This document shows, in pieces, positions 8,095 through 18,900 of a stretch of DNA of 64,000 nucleotides. Both the position numbers and the translations under genes were made by a program. The stretch's first letter is position 1; every line of letters begins with the position of its first letter. Source of the DNA: Peptococcaceae bacterium 1109 (GTDB lineage Bacteria > Bacillota > Limnochordia > Darwinibacteriales > Darwinibacteriaceae); assembly GCA_001028815.1 (NCBI GenBank), contig LDJB01000002.1, forward strand, positions 248,001-312,000, read 5' to 3'. Below the pieces are notes generated by a model that was not told the origin of the DNA, made no database searches, and saw only the letters and a program-made list of their open reading frames with translations.

Positions 8095-8688
8095 ACGACA
8101 GAAAAAAACCCGAAATCCAGAACCCCGGGCGATGGTCTCACATCCCCCAAAGAGTGCTGTAAGGTGTTTTTCCAGGCTCGCGGCTCCTTGTTTGGTGCGG
8201 ATCACAACCATCAGCCCTCCGCCAGGTTTGAGGCGGTTGTAAGCTTCGTCCATTAAGCCGTACACCACGGCCTTACCTGCCCGGATGGGCGGGTTGGTTA
8301 CGATCCAATCTACATCCTCTGGGGGCCAAACCGTCTCTTCCTCGCCCCCAAGGACTGTAGCGTTGGTAATGTGATTCAAGCGGAGGTTTTGCCGCGCAAG
8401 GCCCACTGCCCTCTGATTCACGTCTGTGAGGTAAACATGGCCCGTGGGGCCAACCAAATCTGCTGCGGCGATGCCGATAGGGCCGTACCCGCAGCCAAGA
8501 TCAAGGACTGTGTCCCCAGGCCTGCACCGCAAAGCTTCGATAAGCAGGGCTGTCCCTTTATCGATCCCTTGCCGGGAAAAGACCCCTGCATCAGTCTGGA
8601 AGCGGTACTCCTTTCCTCTGAGTACTGCCTGAAACTCCCCGACGTCATGCTGGGAACTGGGGGACTGGGTGTAATAGTGGTCAGTCAT
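8077..8688 (-). CDS. class I SAM-dependent methyltransferase, RsmC/YbxB-like
   Basis: 203-residue methyltransferase of the small RsmC-like (MTS) family, probably acting on guanine N2 of rRNA. It shows SAM motif I in LDLGCGYGPIG at about 62-72, the acidic end of strand 2 in VYLTDVN, and the catalytic TNPPIRAGK at 131-139, the NPP(I/F) signature of N2-guanine RNA methyltransferases. The open frame extends to 8715, but MTDHYYTQSP is the typical family start and begins 7 nt after the upstream stop, preceded by GGAGGGTGA at a longish 14-nt spacing. It closes the 13-gene minus-strand cluster that begins with rbsK. Confidence 0.85.
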   Translation of the reverse strand: MTDHYYTQSPSSQHDVGEFQAVLRGKEYRFQTDAGVFSRQGIDKGTALLIEALRCRPGDTVLDLGCGYGPIGIAAADLVGPTGHVYLTDVNQRAVGLARQNLRLNHITNATVLGGEEETVWPPEDVDWIVTNPPIRAGKAVVYGLMDEAYNRLKPGGGLMVVIRTKQGAASLEKHLTALFGGCETIARGSGFRVFFCRKHLHS

Positions 8689-8695
8689 GGAACCG

Positions 8696-9919
8696 TCAAT
8701 CACCCTCCAATGCATGATACACCATTTCTAGGTGAAGCTCAATCTCCCCGCGGCTCTCTGCGCTGACAGATTCATCCACGGCAGCCAGGGCTTCTTCCAA
8801 GATTGCCTGTGCGAGATCATACTGCCCTAACAGGAAATAACCATACCCGAGCGTATCCAGGTAGACAGCCCGCCGGCTCTGGGCTACCGCTTGTTCTGCC
8901 ATCCTCACCGCTTCCCCCAGGTTAACGCGGCGCTCCATGTAGATGTAGGCCAAGTTGTTCAGGAGAAGGGCATTATCTGGCTGGAGCATCAGCCCCTGCT
9001 GGAGGTTTTCTACTGCCCCGAAGTAGTTGTCCATAAAGTAGAACGCATGTGCTAGGAAGAAGTAACCAGGCAGGTAATAGGGGTCAATGTCCACCACTTT
9101 GGAAAACGAAGCGATGACATCTTCCCACTGCCCCAAGTTGTATGCAGTTTCTCCCAAACTGATTTCCCATTCCAGAGTCTTGAGGATGGACAGATCGCCC
9201 ACCTGATCAGTATGCAGTTCCCAGTTTCGGAATGTCAAGGTGTTGGTCAAGTTTCCCTCTGTGATCACCATCTCCACAGGAACCCACGCGGCAAAATCCC
9301 CCCACCACAGGGTGAGTTTGCCAGAAACCCCCTCTCCGCCTAACTCCAGCTCCACGTAGCGGTACTGCTGCGTATCCCCAGAGTCAAAGCGGTAGTTTGT
9401 CACCGAGAGGCTCGCCTGCTCCCCTTCCATGATCAAGAGGGGGATATTGGTCTGCTGATCGATCCACACAACCTTCCTGGGGTCTGACTCTAGATAATAG
9501 CGGTCCACATCCCTGTGAGCTAGCCGCTCCGCAGCCACAAACACCAGGGGCTCCTGATGGATCTGGGTTAGGGGCCAAAAGTACGCCTTCCACAGCTCAA
9601 AGAGGGGATATCCACCGTAGCCGTAGGCAGTTTGCGCTTGGAACTGGGTGGCAGTGAAGTTTCGGTATCCCCTGATGCGCCTCAGGGACAGGTTTGACTC
9701 TTGATAGGCAAAGGAGAACTCCTCAGGTGCCCGCAGGGAAAAGGTGCCGGAGAGCTCGCTCCGAAACTCTCCTTGTTCTGCAACCCAGGTCAGGTCGGCA
9801 ATGGCCCGGTCATAAGTAACCCAGGCACCTGGCTGTTTCGCTTGCACGGCCTGCCCATGCCACAGGCTCAGAGCCAGGCACGCAGCGAACAGCGCCACAT
9901 AGATAGATCTACGGGCCAT
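8696..9919 (-). CDS. secreted LolA-like and TPR-containing protein, function unknown
   Basis: 407 residues. A signal peptide (about 1-27, ending QAVQAKQ) is followed by a beta-rich region of about 200 residues resembling the LolA/LolB-like lipoprotein-sorting fold (SGTFSLRAPEEFSFAY, VVWIDQQTNIPL, WVPVEMVI). The C-terminal 150 residues hold tetratricopeptide repeats, for example LGQWEDVIASFSKVVDIDPYY and GAVENLQQGLMLQPDNALLL. It probably sits outside the membrane and scaffolds a protein or lipid. DeoC stops directly before this ATG. I do not recognise a named family for the combined architecture; the LolA-like reading is by pattern only. Confidence 0.7.
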   Translation of the reverse strand: MARRSIYVALFAACLALSLWHGQAVQAKQPGAWVTYDRAIADLTWVAEQGEFRSELSGTFSLRAPEEFSFAYQESNLSLRRIRGYRNFTATQFQAQTAYGYGGYPLFELWKAYFWPLTQIHQEPLVFVAAERLAHRDVDRYYLESDPRKVVWIDQQTNIPLLIMEGEQASLSVTNYRFDSGDTQQYRYVELELGGEGVSGKLTLWWGDFAAWVPVEMVITEGNLTNTLTFRNWELHTDQVGDLSILKTLEWEISLGETAYNLGQWEDVIASFSKVVDIDPYYLPGYFFLAHAFYFMDNYFGAVENLQQGLMLQPDNALLLNNLAYIYMERRVNLGEAVRMAEQAVAQSRRAVYLDTLGYGYFLLGQYDLAQAILEEALAAVDESVSAESRGEIELHLEMVYHALEGD

Positions 9920-10714
9920 CTAGTATTCACCTGCACCTTCCACGCCTCTGATGATGGCTGTCCCAGAACTGGTCCCGATCCTGGTGGCACCGGCCCGAAT
10001 CATGGCCACTGCTGTTTCGTAGTCCCGCACACCCCCTGACGCTTTCACGCCAAAGTCGGGCCCCACCACAGCCCGCATAATCCGAATGTCCTCTACGGTT
10101 GCTCCCCCAGGGCCAAAGCCGGTGCTCGTCTTGACAAAGTCTGCCCCAGCCATCTTAACCAAAATGGAACCTCGCACAATATGCTCTTTTGTTAGGAGGC
10201 CTGTTTCGAGAATGACCTTTAACACCACCCCTGGGGCTGCATCCCGCACAGCCTTAATGTCGCTTAACACAGCGGCATAATCCCCTTCAACCAAGGCACC
10301 CACATTCAGGACCATATCCAGTTCCTGGGCACCGTTTGCGATGGCATCCCGGGCTTCCATGACTTTCGTCAAAGTAGTGGAGGCTCCTAAGGGGAAGCCG
10401 ATAACCGTGCATGGCCGTACCGCAGTGCCCTGGAGCAGTTCAGCAACATAGGGGATATGCACTGGGTTTACACACACGGACCGGAACTGATACTCCCGGG
10501 CCTCTTCACAAATCTGCTTCACTGCCAAGCGGCTCGCATCTGGCTTGAGCAGCGTATGGTCAATGAACCTTGCCAGGTTGAGCTTGCCTTCAGGGACCTC
10601 CGCCACCTGGGGAGGCTGGCGATCCACCACCATGGGCACGCTGCCCCGAAAACCTTGCTCGGCAAGGGCTAGTTCCAGCTCTTGGGTCTGCTCTCTCAGC
10701 CACTTCTGGTCCAT
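9920..10714 (-). CDS. deoC: deoxyribose-phosphate aldolase
   Basis: Cleaves 2-deoxyribose-5-phosphate to glyceraldehyde-3-phosphate and acetaldehyde in deoxynucleoside catabolism. The TIM-barrel motifs are intact: IDHTLLKPDA, VCVNPVHIPYV, ELDMVLNVGAL with Asp 133, DFVKTSTGFGPGGAT with the Schiff-base Lys 195, and FGVKASGGVRD with the proton-relay Lys 224. It is 264 residues, about 40 longer than the shortest DeoC proteins because of an N-terminal helix-like extension of about 44 residues. The start is strongly supported by AGAAAGGAG upstream of ATG 10714. It follows glpP by 2 nt in the same cluster as ribokinase, suggesting pentose or nucleoside salvage. Confidence 0.95.
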   Translation of the reverse strand: MDQKWLREQTQELELALAEQGFRGSVPMVVDRQPPQVAEVPEGKLNLARFIDHTLLKPDASRLAVKQICEEAREYQFRSVCVNPVHIPYVAELLQGTAVRPCTVIGFPLGASTTLTKVMEARDAIANGAQELDMVLNVGALVEGDYAAVLSDIKAVRDAAPGVVLKVILETGLLTKEHIVRGSILVKMAGADFVKTSTGFGPGGATVEDIRIMRAVVGPDFGVKASGGVRDYETAVAMIRAGATRIGTSSGTAIIRGVEGAGEY

Positions 10715-10716
10715 CC

Positions 10717-11325
10717 CTACGACTCCTTTCTATAACTCCACAACCTCATTTGACTAGTAGACACAGCTACCACCGGTGTCTTCAGCACCATGTCTAACTC
10801 TTCAGGGGTTTCCACCAACCCCCCAGCGATGATCGGCGGCAGTTTTTGGGGAAGCCGGCTCGCAATATATGGGAGGATGGGCGCGGGCAGCAGCTCCACC
10901 GCATCGGGATGGGATACCTGGATCATTTTCAGCCCCGTCTGCAGCGCCTCAGAATCTAACATGAATAGGCGTTGGATCCCCAGCAGCCCAGCTTTCTGGG
11001 CTGCTGTTATGAGGTGGCTGCGGGTGGTGAGCACCCCATCAACTTGGAGTTCATCAGCAAGCATCATCATACCGTGACTGTCTTTCGCGATCCCGTTTAT
11101 CAGGTCCACATGGGCAAAGATCATCTGCCCGTTGGCCCGGCAGACCTTGGCCAGCTCCCTGAGGTCGAAGATGTTCCCTGTTAGGTAAAAGCAGGCCAAA
11201 ATGCCGTGATCAGCAGCAGCCTGCACGTGTTCAATGCCCTTAAGGCCCGCAATCACCGGTTTTTTGGCCAAGGCAGCGCGAAAGCGCAAGAGTTTTTCGT
11301 CACGGAGTCTGTCAGTCTTGGTCAT
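10717..11325 (-). CDS. glpP: glycerol-3-phosphate responsive antiterminator GlpP
   Basis: RNA-binding antiterminator that, with glycerol-3-phosphate, permits readthrough of glp leader terminators in Bacillus. The 202-residue protein has the family features: [16 protein letters not shown] at the start, [37 protein letters not shown], and the phosphate-binding end [16 protein letters not shown]. Its ATG lies inside the last codons of glpK, a 14-nt overlap. The order is unusual: in B. subtilis glpP precedes glpF-glpK, whereas here it follows glpK. I see no glpF and no obvious leader terminator in front of glpK. Confidence 0.92.
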   Translation of the reverse strand: MTKTDRLRDEKLLRFRAALAKKPVIAGLKGIEHVQAAADHGILACFYLTGNIFDLRELAKVCRANGQMIFAHVDLINGIAKDSHGMMMLADELQVDGVLTTRSHLITAAQKAGLLGIQRLFMLDSEALQTGLKMIQVSHPDAVELLPAPILPYIASRLPQKLPPIIAGGLVETPEELDMVLKTPVVAVSTSQMRLWSYRKES

Positions 11326-12826
11326 GGATATCCCAACCTCTGGACCGCTCTACGGCCCGTTTCCAACCGCGGTAGAGCACTGTTTGGCGCACCCGATCCC
11401 CCGCTGGCTGGTATTCCTGGTCACAGCGCCAGTTATCTGCAATAGCCTGTTGGTCTGGCCACAAGCCCACCGCAAGGCCTGCAAGGTACGCGGCACCCAG
11501 GGCCGTGGTCTCAAAAGTCTCAGGCCTGCACACTCGCGTGCTGGTTTGATCCGCTAGGAACTGGCAGATAAAGTTGTTCACAGAGGCACCGCCGTCCACC
11601 TTCATCTCAACAATGGGCAGCGCCGCATCTTCCGCCATTAACTCCACCACGTCCCTGGTTTGGTAGACAATGGATTCCAGGGCCGCCCGGACAATGTGGG
11701 CTCGATTCGTGCCTCTGGTCATACCCAGGATGGTCCCTCTGGCGTAAGGATCCCAATAGGGAGCTCCTAGGCCCACAAAGGCGGGGACTAGATAGACGCC
11801 GTTAGTTGTTGGCACAGACAGGGCAAGCCCCTCCGTCTCTGAGGACTTCTCAATGATCTTCAGTTCATCCCGGAGCCACTGCACGGCGGCACCAGCCACG
11901 AACACGCTCCCCTCCAAGGCGTACTCCACTTTTCCCTGAAGCCCCCAGGCGATGGTGGTGAGCAGCCCCCGCTCTGAAGAGACTAGGTTCTCACCGGTGT
12001 TCATAAGGATAAATGCCCCTGTGCCGAAAGTGGCCTTTACCATGCCAGGGCTAAAGCATGCTTGTCCAAAGAGGGCTGCCTGTTGGTCCCCTGCTGCTCC
12101 TGCAACGGGTATACCCGCGGGAAAACAGCCAATAGCTGCCGTTCGGCCGTAAACCTCGCTGGAGGATCGCACCTCTGGAAGGACCGCTGGAGGGATATCC
12201 AAGATCTCCAGCAGCTCTTGGTCCCACTTCAGCTCCTCGATGTTGAAGAGCAGAGTTCGGGAGGCGTTCGAATAATCGGTAACATGCACTTCGCCCCCGG
12301 TGAGGTTGTAGATCAGCCACGAATCCATGGTGCCAAAGGCAAGCTCCCCCCGGGCCGCCCGGGCCCGCAGGTGAGGATCGCTGTCTAACAGCCACTTCAG
12401 CTTCGTTCCAGAAAAATATGCGTCCAAGACCAGCCCGGTCTTGGCGCGAAAAACCGGGGCCAATCCCCGTTCCCGCAGCTCATCGCAGAGCGGAGCTGTC
12501 CGCCGGCACTGCCAGACAATGGCAGGAGCCACAGGTTTGCCGGTGGCCCGATCCCACAAGACAACTGTCTCACGCTGGTTGGTGATGCCAATCCCCGCAA
12601 TCTGCTGCGGTTTGATCCCTGTCTGGGCCACAATCTCGTCCAGCAACGCGCAGCAATCCCGCCAGATCTCCTCTGCATCATGTTCCACCCAACCTGGACG
12701 GGGATAATGCTGGGTGAACTCCTTATAGACGCGCCCCTTCACTTTTCCCCAGGCATCAAAGAGCATCACGGTGTTGCCAGTCGTTCCTTGGTCAATTGCG
12801 AGAATGAAGTTATCCTCCACACGCAT
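11312..12826 (-). CDS. glpK: glycerol kinase
   Basis: Phosphorylates glycerol with ATP to sn-glycerol-3-phosphate. The FGGY-family enzyme has 504 residues, the normal length. Signatures: [17 protein letters not shown] at the N-terminus, [50 protein letters not shown], the ADP-binding [13 protein letters not shown], and [16 protein letters not shown]. Start choice: ATG at 12826 lies very close to AAGGGGGT, and the conserved part begins a few codons later after an internal GGAGG, so the extreme N-terminus is uncertain. It is part of the long minus-strand cluster between 5-formyl-THF cyclo-ligase and glpP. Confidence 0.96.
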   Translation of the reverse strand: MRVEDNFILAIDQGTTGNTVMLFDAWGKVKGRVYKEFTQHYPRPGWVEHDAEEIWRDCCALLDEIVAQTGIKPQQIAGIGITNQRETVVLWDRATGKPVAPAIVWQCRRTAPLCDELRERGLAPVFRAKTGLVLDAYFSGTKLKWLLDSDPHLRARAARGELAFGTMDSWLIYNLTGGEVHVTDYSNASRTLLFNIEELKWDQELLEILDIPPAVLPEVRSSSEVYGRTAAIGCFPAGIPVAGAAGDQQAALFGQACFSPGMVKATFGTGAFILMNTGENLVSSERGLLTTIAWGLQGKVEYALEGSVFVAGAAVQWLRDELKIIEKSSETEGLALSVPTTNGVYLVPAFVGLGAPYWDPYARGTILGMTRGTNRAHIVRAALESIVYQTRDVVELMAEDAALPIVEMKVDGGASVNNFICQFLADQTSTRVCRPETFETTALGAAYLAGLAVGLWPDQQAIADNWRCDQEYQPAGDRVRQTVLYRGWKRAVERSRGWDIHDQD

Positions 12827-12837
12827 ACCCCCTTCTG

Positions 12838-13413
12838 TTAAGGGGTTATTTCTTCAGAGGGAAACTGTTTCCTCCTTATGCCAAGCTCGGTGCAGAGGTA
12901 CTCCACAGGCACATCCCAGGGCTCCACAGGCAAGGGCTGGATGAACTGGCTGTAGCACACCCCAACGCTCACTCCCCCTGCCTGGGGCAAAAAGCGGTCG
13001 TAGTACCCGCCGCCAAAGCCAATGCGGTACCCCTCTGGGGAAAAAGCCAATCCTGGCACAATCACCAAGTCAAGTTCGCCAGGATGGAGCTCTGGGCTGT
13101 CCACAGGCTCTTCCATGCCAAAAGGGGCCTTAGCAAGCTTAGTGTCCGGCCCAAACAACAGCGGGACAAGCCTGCGGCCAGGCCTAGTAACGGGCACATA
13201 CACTTCCTTCCCATCCTTCCACATGCGCTTTACCAAGGGCCAGGTGTTAATCTCCCAAGCGAAAGCCAAGTAGGTCATGCAGCGCTTGGCCTCACGGTAA
13301 ACCTCCCACCCAGTGAGGTGTTCACACAGGGCCTGGTCCCATTCTTCCCGCAAAGCTTCAGGCACTGCCCGCCGTTCCTGCTTGAGCCGGCGGCGCAGTT
13401 CATCCTTGGCCAT
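12838..13413 (-). CDS. 5-formyltetrahydrofolate cyclo-ligase
   Basis: ATP-dependent conversion of 5-formyl-THF to 5,10-methenyl-THF, rescuing a stored folate (MTHFS, YgfA/YqgN family). It has 191 residues. The Mg-ATP/folate motif [11 protein letters not shown] and the preceding [18 protein letters not shown] are diagnostic, as is the basic N-terminus [13 protein letters not shown]. The ATG at 13413 is preceded by GGAGGGGG and overlaps the M16 peptidase gene by 14 nt. Its stop lies 11 nt before glpK. Confidence 0.94.
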   Translation of the reverse strand: MAKDELRRRLKQERRAVPEALREEWDQALCEHLTGWEVYREAKRCMTYLAFAWEINTWPLVKRMWKDGKEVYVPVTRPGRRLVPLLFGPDTKLAKAPFGMEEPVDSPELHPGELDLVIVPGLAFSPEGYRIGFGGGYYDRFLPQAGGVSVGVCYSQFIQPLPVEPWDVPVEYLCTELGIRRKQFPSEEITP

Positions 13414-14692
13414 GTCCTTCCCCCTCCGTGGGCAGCAAGACGGAGACAGCAGAGTTCTCCAGATCCAGATAGTTCACGGCCGCTTCCTGCACCTCTTGTG
13501 CGGTGATGGATTGCAGGATGGAGAGGTACCTAAGGTAGGGCGTGCCGTTGAAGTAGTGGGCGATATAACTGTTCGCGGTGTACTCTAGGGAATCGAAGGA
13601 CGCAATAAACCCGCCGTAAAGCTGGCGCTTAAGGCGCTCCACATCCGCTTCAGGAACAGGCCCACCCTGGACTTCCCTTACAATTGCCTTAATCTCCTCG
13701 ACAAACCGCTCTGGATCGTCCGTTTGAGAAGTGACCACGGAGTAGCTGTAATAGGGAGTTGTGCTGAAGCTGGCCCCAAAAGAGTCATCGATGAGCCCTG
13801 CATTATACAGCCGCTCAAAGTGGGGTGAACTGCGGGCAGCGATCAAGCGCCACGCAATACCCATGGTGAGGTAGCGCCGCAAGCTCTCTTCCCCATCGCT
13901 GGTGGGCACGTTCTTAAAGCCCACCGCACACCGAGGCCGGGAGATGCTGAGCCGGTCCTCAACCCAAGCCTGATTGATGTGGGGCGGCTCCTCTGGATAA
14001 ACCCGCTCGCCCACGGGCTGGGCAGCCCCATTGGGGAAATGTTCTTGAACCACATCGAGAACGCCCTCAGGACTTACATCCCCCACCACAAACAGGGCCA
14101 TGTTGGTAGGCTGGTAAAAAGTGCGATAGCATTTCATAAGCCAGTCCACAGTGATACGGTTCACTGATTCAGGAGTGCCACCAATATCCAGACGGATGTG
14201 ATTCTCGTGGTAGAGGGCATTTAAGAGGTTGCGGTGCAAGCGCCGATCAGGGTGGTCTTCATACATGCGCAGCTCCTGCACGATGATGCCTTTTTCTTTT
14301 TCCACGTTTTCTTCCGTAAGATATGGGTGGGTCACGAAGTCAACTAGCTGGGCTAAGGCCTCAGAGAGGTAGTCTACTGTGGAAAACAAGTACGCCGTTT
14401 GAGTGTAGCTTGTAAAAGCGTTTACCGACGCTCCCAACTGTGCAAAGCGATCGAACACATTCCCTTCTGGCTCTTCAAAAAGCTTGTGTTCAAGGAAATG
14501 AGCGATGCCATCGGGCACTTCCACAATGCCCTCTCCGGGAACTTCGAATTTTGAGTCCAGGGAGCCGTACTTCGTTGCCAAGACCGCATACTTTTTCACA
14601 AAACCCCGTTTCGGCAAAATGCCATAGTGCAGGCCGTTGGGGAGATAGCCAGTGAGCAAATCCTCACCTGTTGGCGTTTTCAGCTTTTCCAC
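13400..14692 (-). CDS. M16 family zinc peptidase, catalytic (YmfH-like)
   Basis: Pitrilysin-type metallopeptidase, 430 residues. The inverted zinc motif HFLEH is at residues 65-69, with the third zinc-ligand Glu within EKEKGIIVQE at about 133-140. The C-terminal half is the second M16 domain, including GFKNVPTSDGEE. The GTG start at 14692 follows AAGGAGTG. It is 6 nt downstream of a second M16 homologue that lacks the zinc motif. The pairing of an active and an inactive subunit is the YmfF/YmfH arrangement of Firmicutes. The substrate is unknown; it probably degrades peptides. Confidence 0.9.
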   Translation of the reverse strand: MEKLKTPTGEDLLTGYLPNGLHYGILPKRGFVKKYAVLATKYGSLDSKFEVPGEGIVEVPDGIAHFLEHKLFEEPEGNVFDRFAQLGASVNAFTSYTQTAYLFSTVDYLSEALAQLVDFVTHPYLTEENVEKEKGIIVQELRMYEDHPDRRLHRNLLNALYHENHIRLDIGGTPESVNRITVDWLMKCYRTFYQPTNMALFVVGDVSPEGVLDVVQEHFPNGAAQPVGERVYPEEPPHINQAWVEDRLSISRPRCAVGFKNVPTSDGEESLRRYLTMGIAWRLIAARSSPHFERLYNAGLIDDSFGASFSTTPYYSYSVVTSQTDDPERFVEEIKAIVREVQGGPVPEADVERLKRQLYGGFIASFDSLEYTANSYIAHYFNGTPYLRYLSILQSITAQEVQEAAVNYLDLENSAVSVLLPTEGEGHGQG

Positions 14693-14698
14693 CGTGCC

Positions 14699-15973
14699 TC
14701 ACTCCTTCTCCAGGCTGCCCCGCAAGACGTAGATGGTATCTAGCTTGAGGGCCTTCGCCGCCCTTTGCACATCCTCCGCGGTGACGCTTCGGATAGCGCC
14801 TAGCACATCGTCAAAACTACGCATTTCCCCATTGACCAAGCCCACCAAGTTCCGGTCGATGATAGAACCAGGGTCATCGGCCATGGAAGCGATGCTGCTG
14901 CACAGCCCAATCTTGGTCAGCTCCAGCTCTTCTTCGGTAATATCCCCCTGCTGGACTGCTTCAACCTGTTCCTTAATGATCCGCACTGCATCCTCAACCT
15001 TTGCAGCGCTGACCCCCCCGTTCACCATGAGGATGCCCTTGGTGCCGTCGACGAAAGATCCTATGTAGTAGGCGAGGCTGGCCCGCTCTCGGACGTTCAC
15101 AAACAGCTTGGAATGGGGGAAGCCCCCTAAGATGCCGTTCATCACCACGAGCCCGTAGTAGCCCGGGCCCATGTAGCGTAAGTTGGTGCGATATCCCAAG
15201 ACTAAGACAGACTGCTGGGCAGGGAGCTCCTCTATGTGCCAGCGTTCCTCCGCTGCTTCCCGCAGCACAGGCGGTTCCAGCTGCGCCGTGCCGTTCCGGG
15301 GAAACTCAAGGCGGGCGATTTCATTGGCTATCAAGTCCAGGTTCCGGCCCACGAGGAAGATGTCCATGGGGCGTGTGGCTAAGAGCTCCTGGTAGTAGCG
15401 GTACTCTGCACCGTTTTCCAAGGCCTCGATTGCCGGCACACTGCCGTATCGGTAAACCCCGTAAGGTTCTTCACTGCACATTAACTCCACTGCCCGGGCC
15501 AAAGCGTAGCCCCGCTTGTCGTTGATTAAGCCCTCCACTTCCCGCCGGAGGTTCAGCTTTTCCTGATCAAAGTATTCTGAGACAAAGGCGCCGTCCTGAG
15601 TTACTGGATGGAAGGCAATATCCCAAAAGGTGGCCAATCCCCGCTTCCAGTTCTCGTCCCCATCGGGAAGGAGGGTGGGGTCAATCATATCGAAGTAGAA
15701 CTCTAGGAGCTGGCGCTCGCCGATCTTGAGCACGTCCGCGCTGAAGCTGGCCGCGTGGAGGTATTCCAGTTCCCTGGCAATCTGCCGCGTTGAGGGAAAC
15801 TTCTGGGACCCCCGCTTCAAAATGGCAGGAATTAAGGCTGTAGCTGCCGCGGTCTCTGAGGCGAGGTTTTGCTGAACAAACAGCTTGCAGGTGACTGTGT
15901 TGAACTTGTCTGTTTCGCAGAGGTGCAGGCGCACCCCAGCGCCAAGGCTGCAGTGGGTAAAATCCAAGGTCAT
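14699..15973 (-). CDS. M16 family peptidase-like protein without zinc motif (YmfF-like)
   Basis: 424-residue M16-fold protein, the likely non-catalytic partner of the following gene. The position where HxxEH should occur reads ARELEYLHAASFSAD, so zinc-dependent catalysis is not expected. The rest of the fold is recognisable, including HVTQDGAFVSEYFDQEK-like sequence, GGFPHSKLFVNVRERASLAYY and ELTKIGLCSSIAS. The open frame extends to 16000, but the ATG at 15973 overlaps the addA stop as ATGA and matches the family start (MTLDFTHCSLG), so I chose it. In other M16 pairs the inactive subunit supplies an arginine/tyrosine substrate-gripping motif. Confidence 0.88.
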   Translation of the reverse strand: MTLDFTHCSLGAGVRLHLCETDKFNTVTCKLFVQQNLASETAAATALIPAILKRGSQKFPSTRQIARELEYLHAASFSADVLKIGERQLLEFYFDMIDPTLLPDGDENWKRGLATFWDIAFHPVTQDGAFVSEYFDQEKLNLRREVEGLINDKRGYALARAVELMCSEEPYGVYRYGSVPAIEALENGAEYRYYQELLATRPMDIFLVGRNLDLIANEIARLEFPRNGTAQLEPPVLREAAEERWHIEELPAQQSVLVLGYRTNLRYMGPGYYGLVVMNGILGGFPHSKLFVNVRERASLAYYIGSFVDGTKGILMVNGGVSAAKVEDAVRIIKEQVEAVQQGDITEEELELTKIGLCSSIASMADDPGSIIDRNLVGLVNGEMRSFDDVLGAIRSVTAEDVQRAAKALKLDTIYVLRGSLEKE

Positions 15974-18900
15974 TCCTCCCATTCCCCACACTCGCTGCAA
16001 TGGGGACTCCTGGGGAACCCAGCTATCCCATGCTGTTCCCCGGCGATAATACTCTCACAGGCATGGAGCAGATCCGCTTCCACCGCATTCAAATCAAGGG
16101 CCGGCCCATCTAGGGCAAACACGCTGTTGGGTATGAGAAAGTAGGCCTGAGAGCGAATCACTGGGCGGCCAAAAAGCTTCGCCGCGGCCCAGGCGTACGC
16201 CCGGAGCTGCCAGCGGTATCTCTCCCCTTCCTGGGGTACCTCTTCTGGGCGGATCCAGTTTGACTTAAAGTCCACGATTTCCAGCTCATCGTCTAAGAAA
16301 ACCTGGTCAATGGTGCCATTTATTACAAACCTAGTGCCTAAAGGAACGGCAAAGTCGTATTCTCGGTGAATCTCCGTTTCGCCCCGCTGGACCTTCTTAA
16401 AGAAGGGACTCTCCAAGTATGGCTGCACAGTGCTGGCAATGTCCCGCACCTGGGAGGGGCTCAACACTACACCTTCCAGGGCCGCTGCAAAGGTAATTAA
16501 CTCCGTAAGCTCAGCTGGGTCAGAAATGCGCTCGCACACCCGGTGTACGATGTTCCCCCGCTCCAATCCTGTCAAGCGAGTGGAAGGCGCCTTCACCTGC
16601 CCATCTGACCCCAGGCCCCGAATCTGCTCTGGGATACCCAGAATGTAGCGGAGGTAATAACACCGGGGGCAGCGGGCATAGGTCATGAGGGCTGTGACGG
16701 AAAAAGCCACCTGGGTGTAGCTTGGGGCCGGCGGGCCAAGGAGCTCTTCCCCTGCCGCGGTTTCCTCCCGGCCCACTTCCACTAGGGCCGCGGGTGGCGC
16801 CTCCGCGGGAGAGGCAAAATCGTAGAGCTCGCCCGGGACCACGGGGAGAATCTCGCTGATCCACTGCCACCAGCTTTTCGAAGTGGCCGCCCCCGTAATG
16901 CCGCAGAGGTACAGCTCTTCCTCTGCCCTGGTCACGGCAACATACAAGAGGCGCCGGGCTTCACTGAGTTCCTCTGCTTCGTGGAGCTCCTTTGCCCTTT
17001 CATAGGCGGTGGTGCCCTTGTATGCCAATCCCACTTGGGGATGGTAGACTACTTGTGCGCCCATGCTCTTGGTAAGGCGTCCGCTGGTATCTGGGACAAA
17101 GACCACTGGAAACTCCAAGCCCTTGGATCCGTGCACGGTGCGGATCACCACCACATCCGCGTGCTCCGCATCGAGCTGAGCTTCACTTTCATCATCACTG
17201 CCCCTGCGCACAATGGAGATGTACTGCAGCTGATCCGCGCAGGAGATGTGCCCCCGGGTAAACAAGTCCCAGCTCTGCTGGAGGAGCTTCTCCACGTTCG
17301 CAGCCTTCTGCTCGCCAAAGGGCAAGCGGGAGGTTGTACTAATATAGTCTGTCCGTTCCAGCATCTCCTGCATAACATAGGGGGCTGGCCGGGTTCTTAC
17401 AAATTTCACCAAATGCTCACGATCCCGGTGGGCCTGCTCAACCCCTGCCCGATCCTCAGGTGACATATGTTCTCGCTTGCCCTGCTGTTCCCAGTACAGC
17501 CCTTCATCAGAGACATTGTAAAAGGGTGAGCGAAGCACCGCGAGCTTGGCCACATAATCGTCAGGATCTTCCAGCCAGGCAAAGTAGTTCAGGATGTCCT
17601 GGACTTCTTGACGGGAGTAAAAACCTCGGCCGCTTAAGTTCACATAGGGGATACCCGCTGCCTGCAAAGCCCGTTCGTAGATGCGCATATAGGTACGAGT
17701 GCGGAATAGCAAGGTGATTTGCTTGTAAGCATAGCGCCCACTGTCTACCAGTTCCCGAATCTGCCAGGCAATGCGTTCCGCTTCCAGCTCACGGCCTTCC
17801 CCCAGGCTGGCGTTCTCTCCATCGATCTCCAAAACATGAACCAAGGGCCGCCCCGCGGCTTCTTTGTCATACTGGCTCTTTTCGTAGCCGATGGGATCGC
17901 CCTCCATGAGTTCTTTAAAAAAGGCATTGGTGAACTTAATGATCTCGGGGCGAGAGCGGAAGTTAGTGTCCAAGGGAACATGTTGGCCAGAAACTGTGAT
18001 ATCCTCCCGGGCTTTAGCAAATACCTTCACTTCTGCGCCCCGGAAGCGGTAGATGGACTGTTTGGGATCGCCCACGATAAACAGCTTCGCGCCTTGACTG
18101 CACAGCCCCTGGACGATTTGCATCTGCACCGGGTTTGTGTCTTGGAACTCGTCCACCATGACGTGGCGGAAGTCGTAGTCCCGCACCACGTTGGGATCTT
18201 TAAGAAGCTCCGCTGCGGTGAGTTCTAAGTCGCCAAAATCGATTATGCCCAGGTTGCGCTTGGCAGCTCGGTATCTCTGGTGGACTTGTTCAAGGAGATC
18301 CCCTAACTGAGTGAGGACTAACGCTGCCTGGCTCTCCCGCAACGCGAGGCGCACCGCGCCCGCTGCTTCCTTCACTTCACCCACCACTGGTTTCAGCTTG
18401 CCCCAATTTCCCCCCAGGAAATCCTCAAGGGCTTCTAGGCCATCCTCCACAAAAACCCCTCCCCCAGATTGGAGATCTACTTTAATCTGGGGCCACCTTG
18501 CCTCAAGCCGGCTTATGACCACTCCCTGCCGCTGTGTAAGGGTAGTTCTCCCCATCTCCCGGAGGAAGCTTTCCACTACCTGGCACAGCTCCTCCACAGC
18601 CCCCTCCACGTCCACAGCGGGATAATGCTTTCGAAAGGAAGTATCTCCCCGGCGGAGCATCTCTTTGTACAGGGTGTAGATGAGCTCAACGGCATCTGTC
18701 GTGGTGCGGTACTCCCCCTCTAGTTCCACGCTCTGGACCAGCTCGGTTATTACCTGAACGAGGATGGCATCTGCCTCCCATTCTTCCACCACCCGGCAGC
18801 GGGGGTCGATGCCCGCCTCCCGAGGATGCTCCAAGATGATGCGTTGGCACAGGCTGTGGATGGTGGAAATCTGAGCTGTTTCCACCAAATCCTCCATATG

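Noticed and set aside
9920-10714. DeoC as a two-domain fusion because of its 44-residue N-terminal extension
   Set aside because: The extension is short, helical and without motifs; some DeoC proteins carry similar extensions.
14699-15973. M16 protein without HxxEH as a decayed pseudogene
   Set aside because: The frame is intact and full length, and loss of the zinc motif in one member of an adjacent M16 pair is normal.
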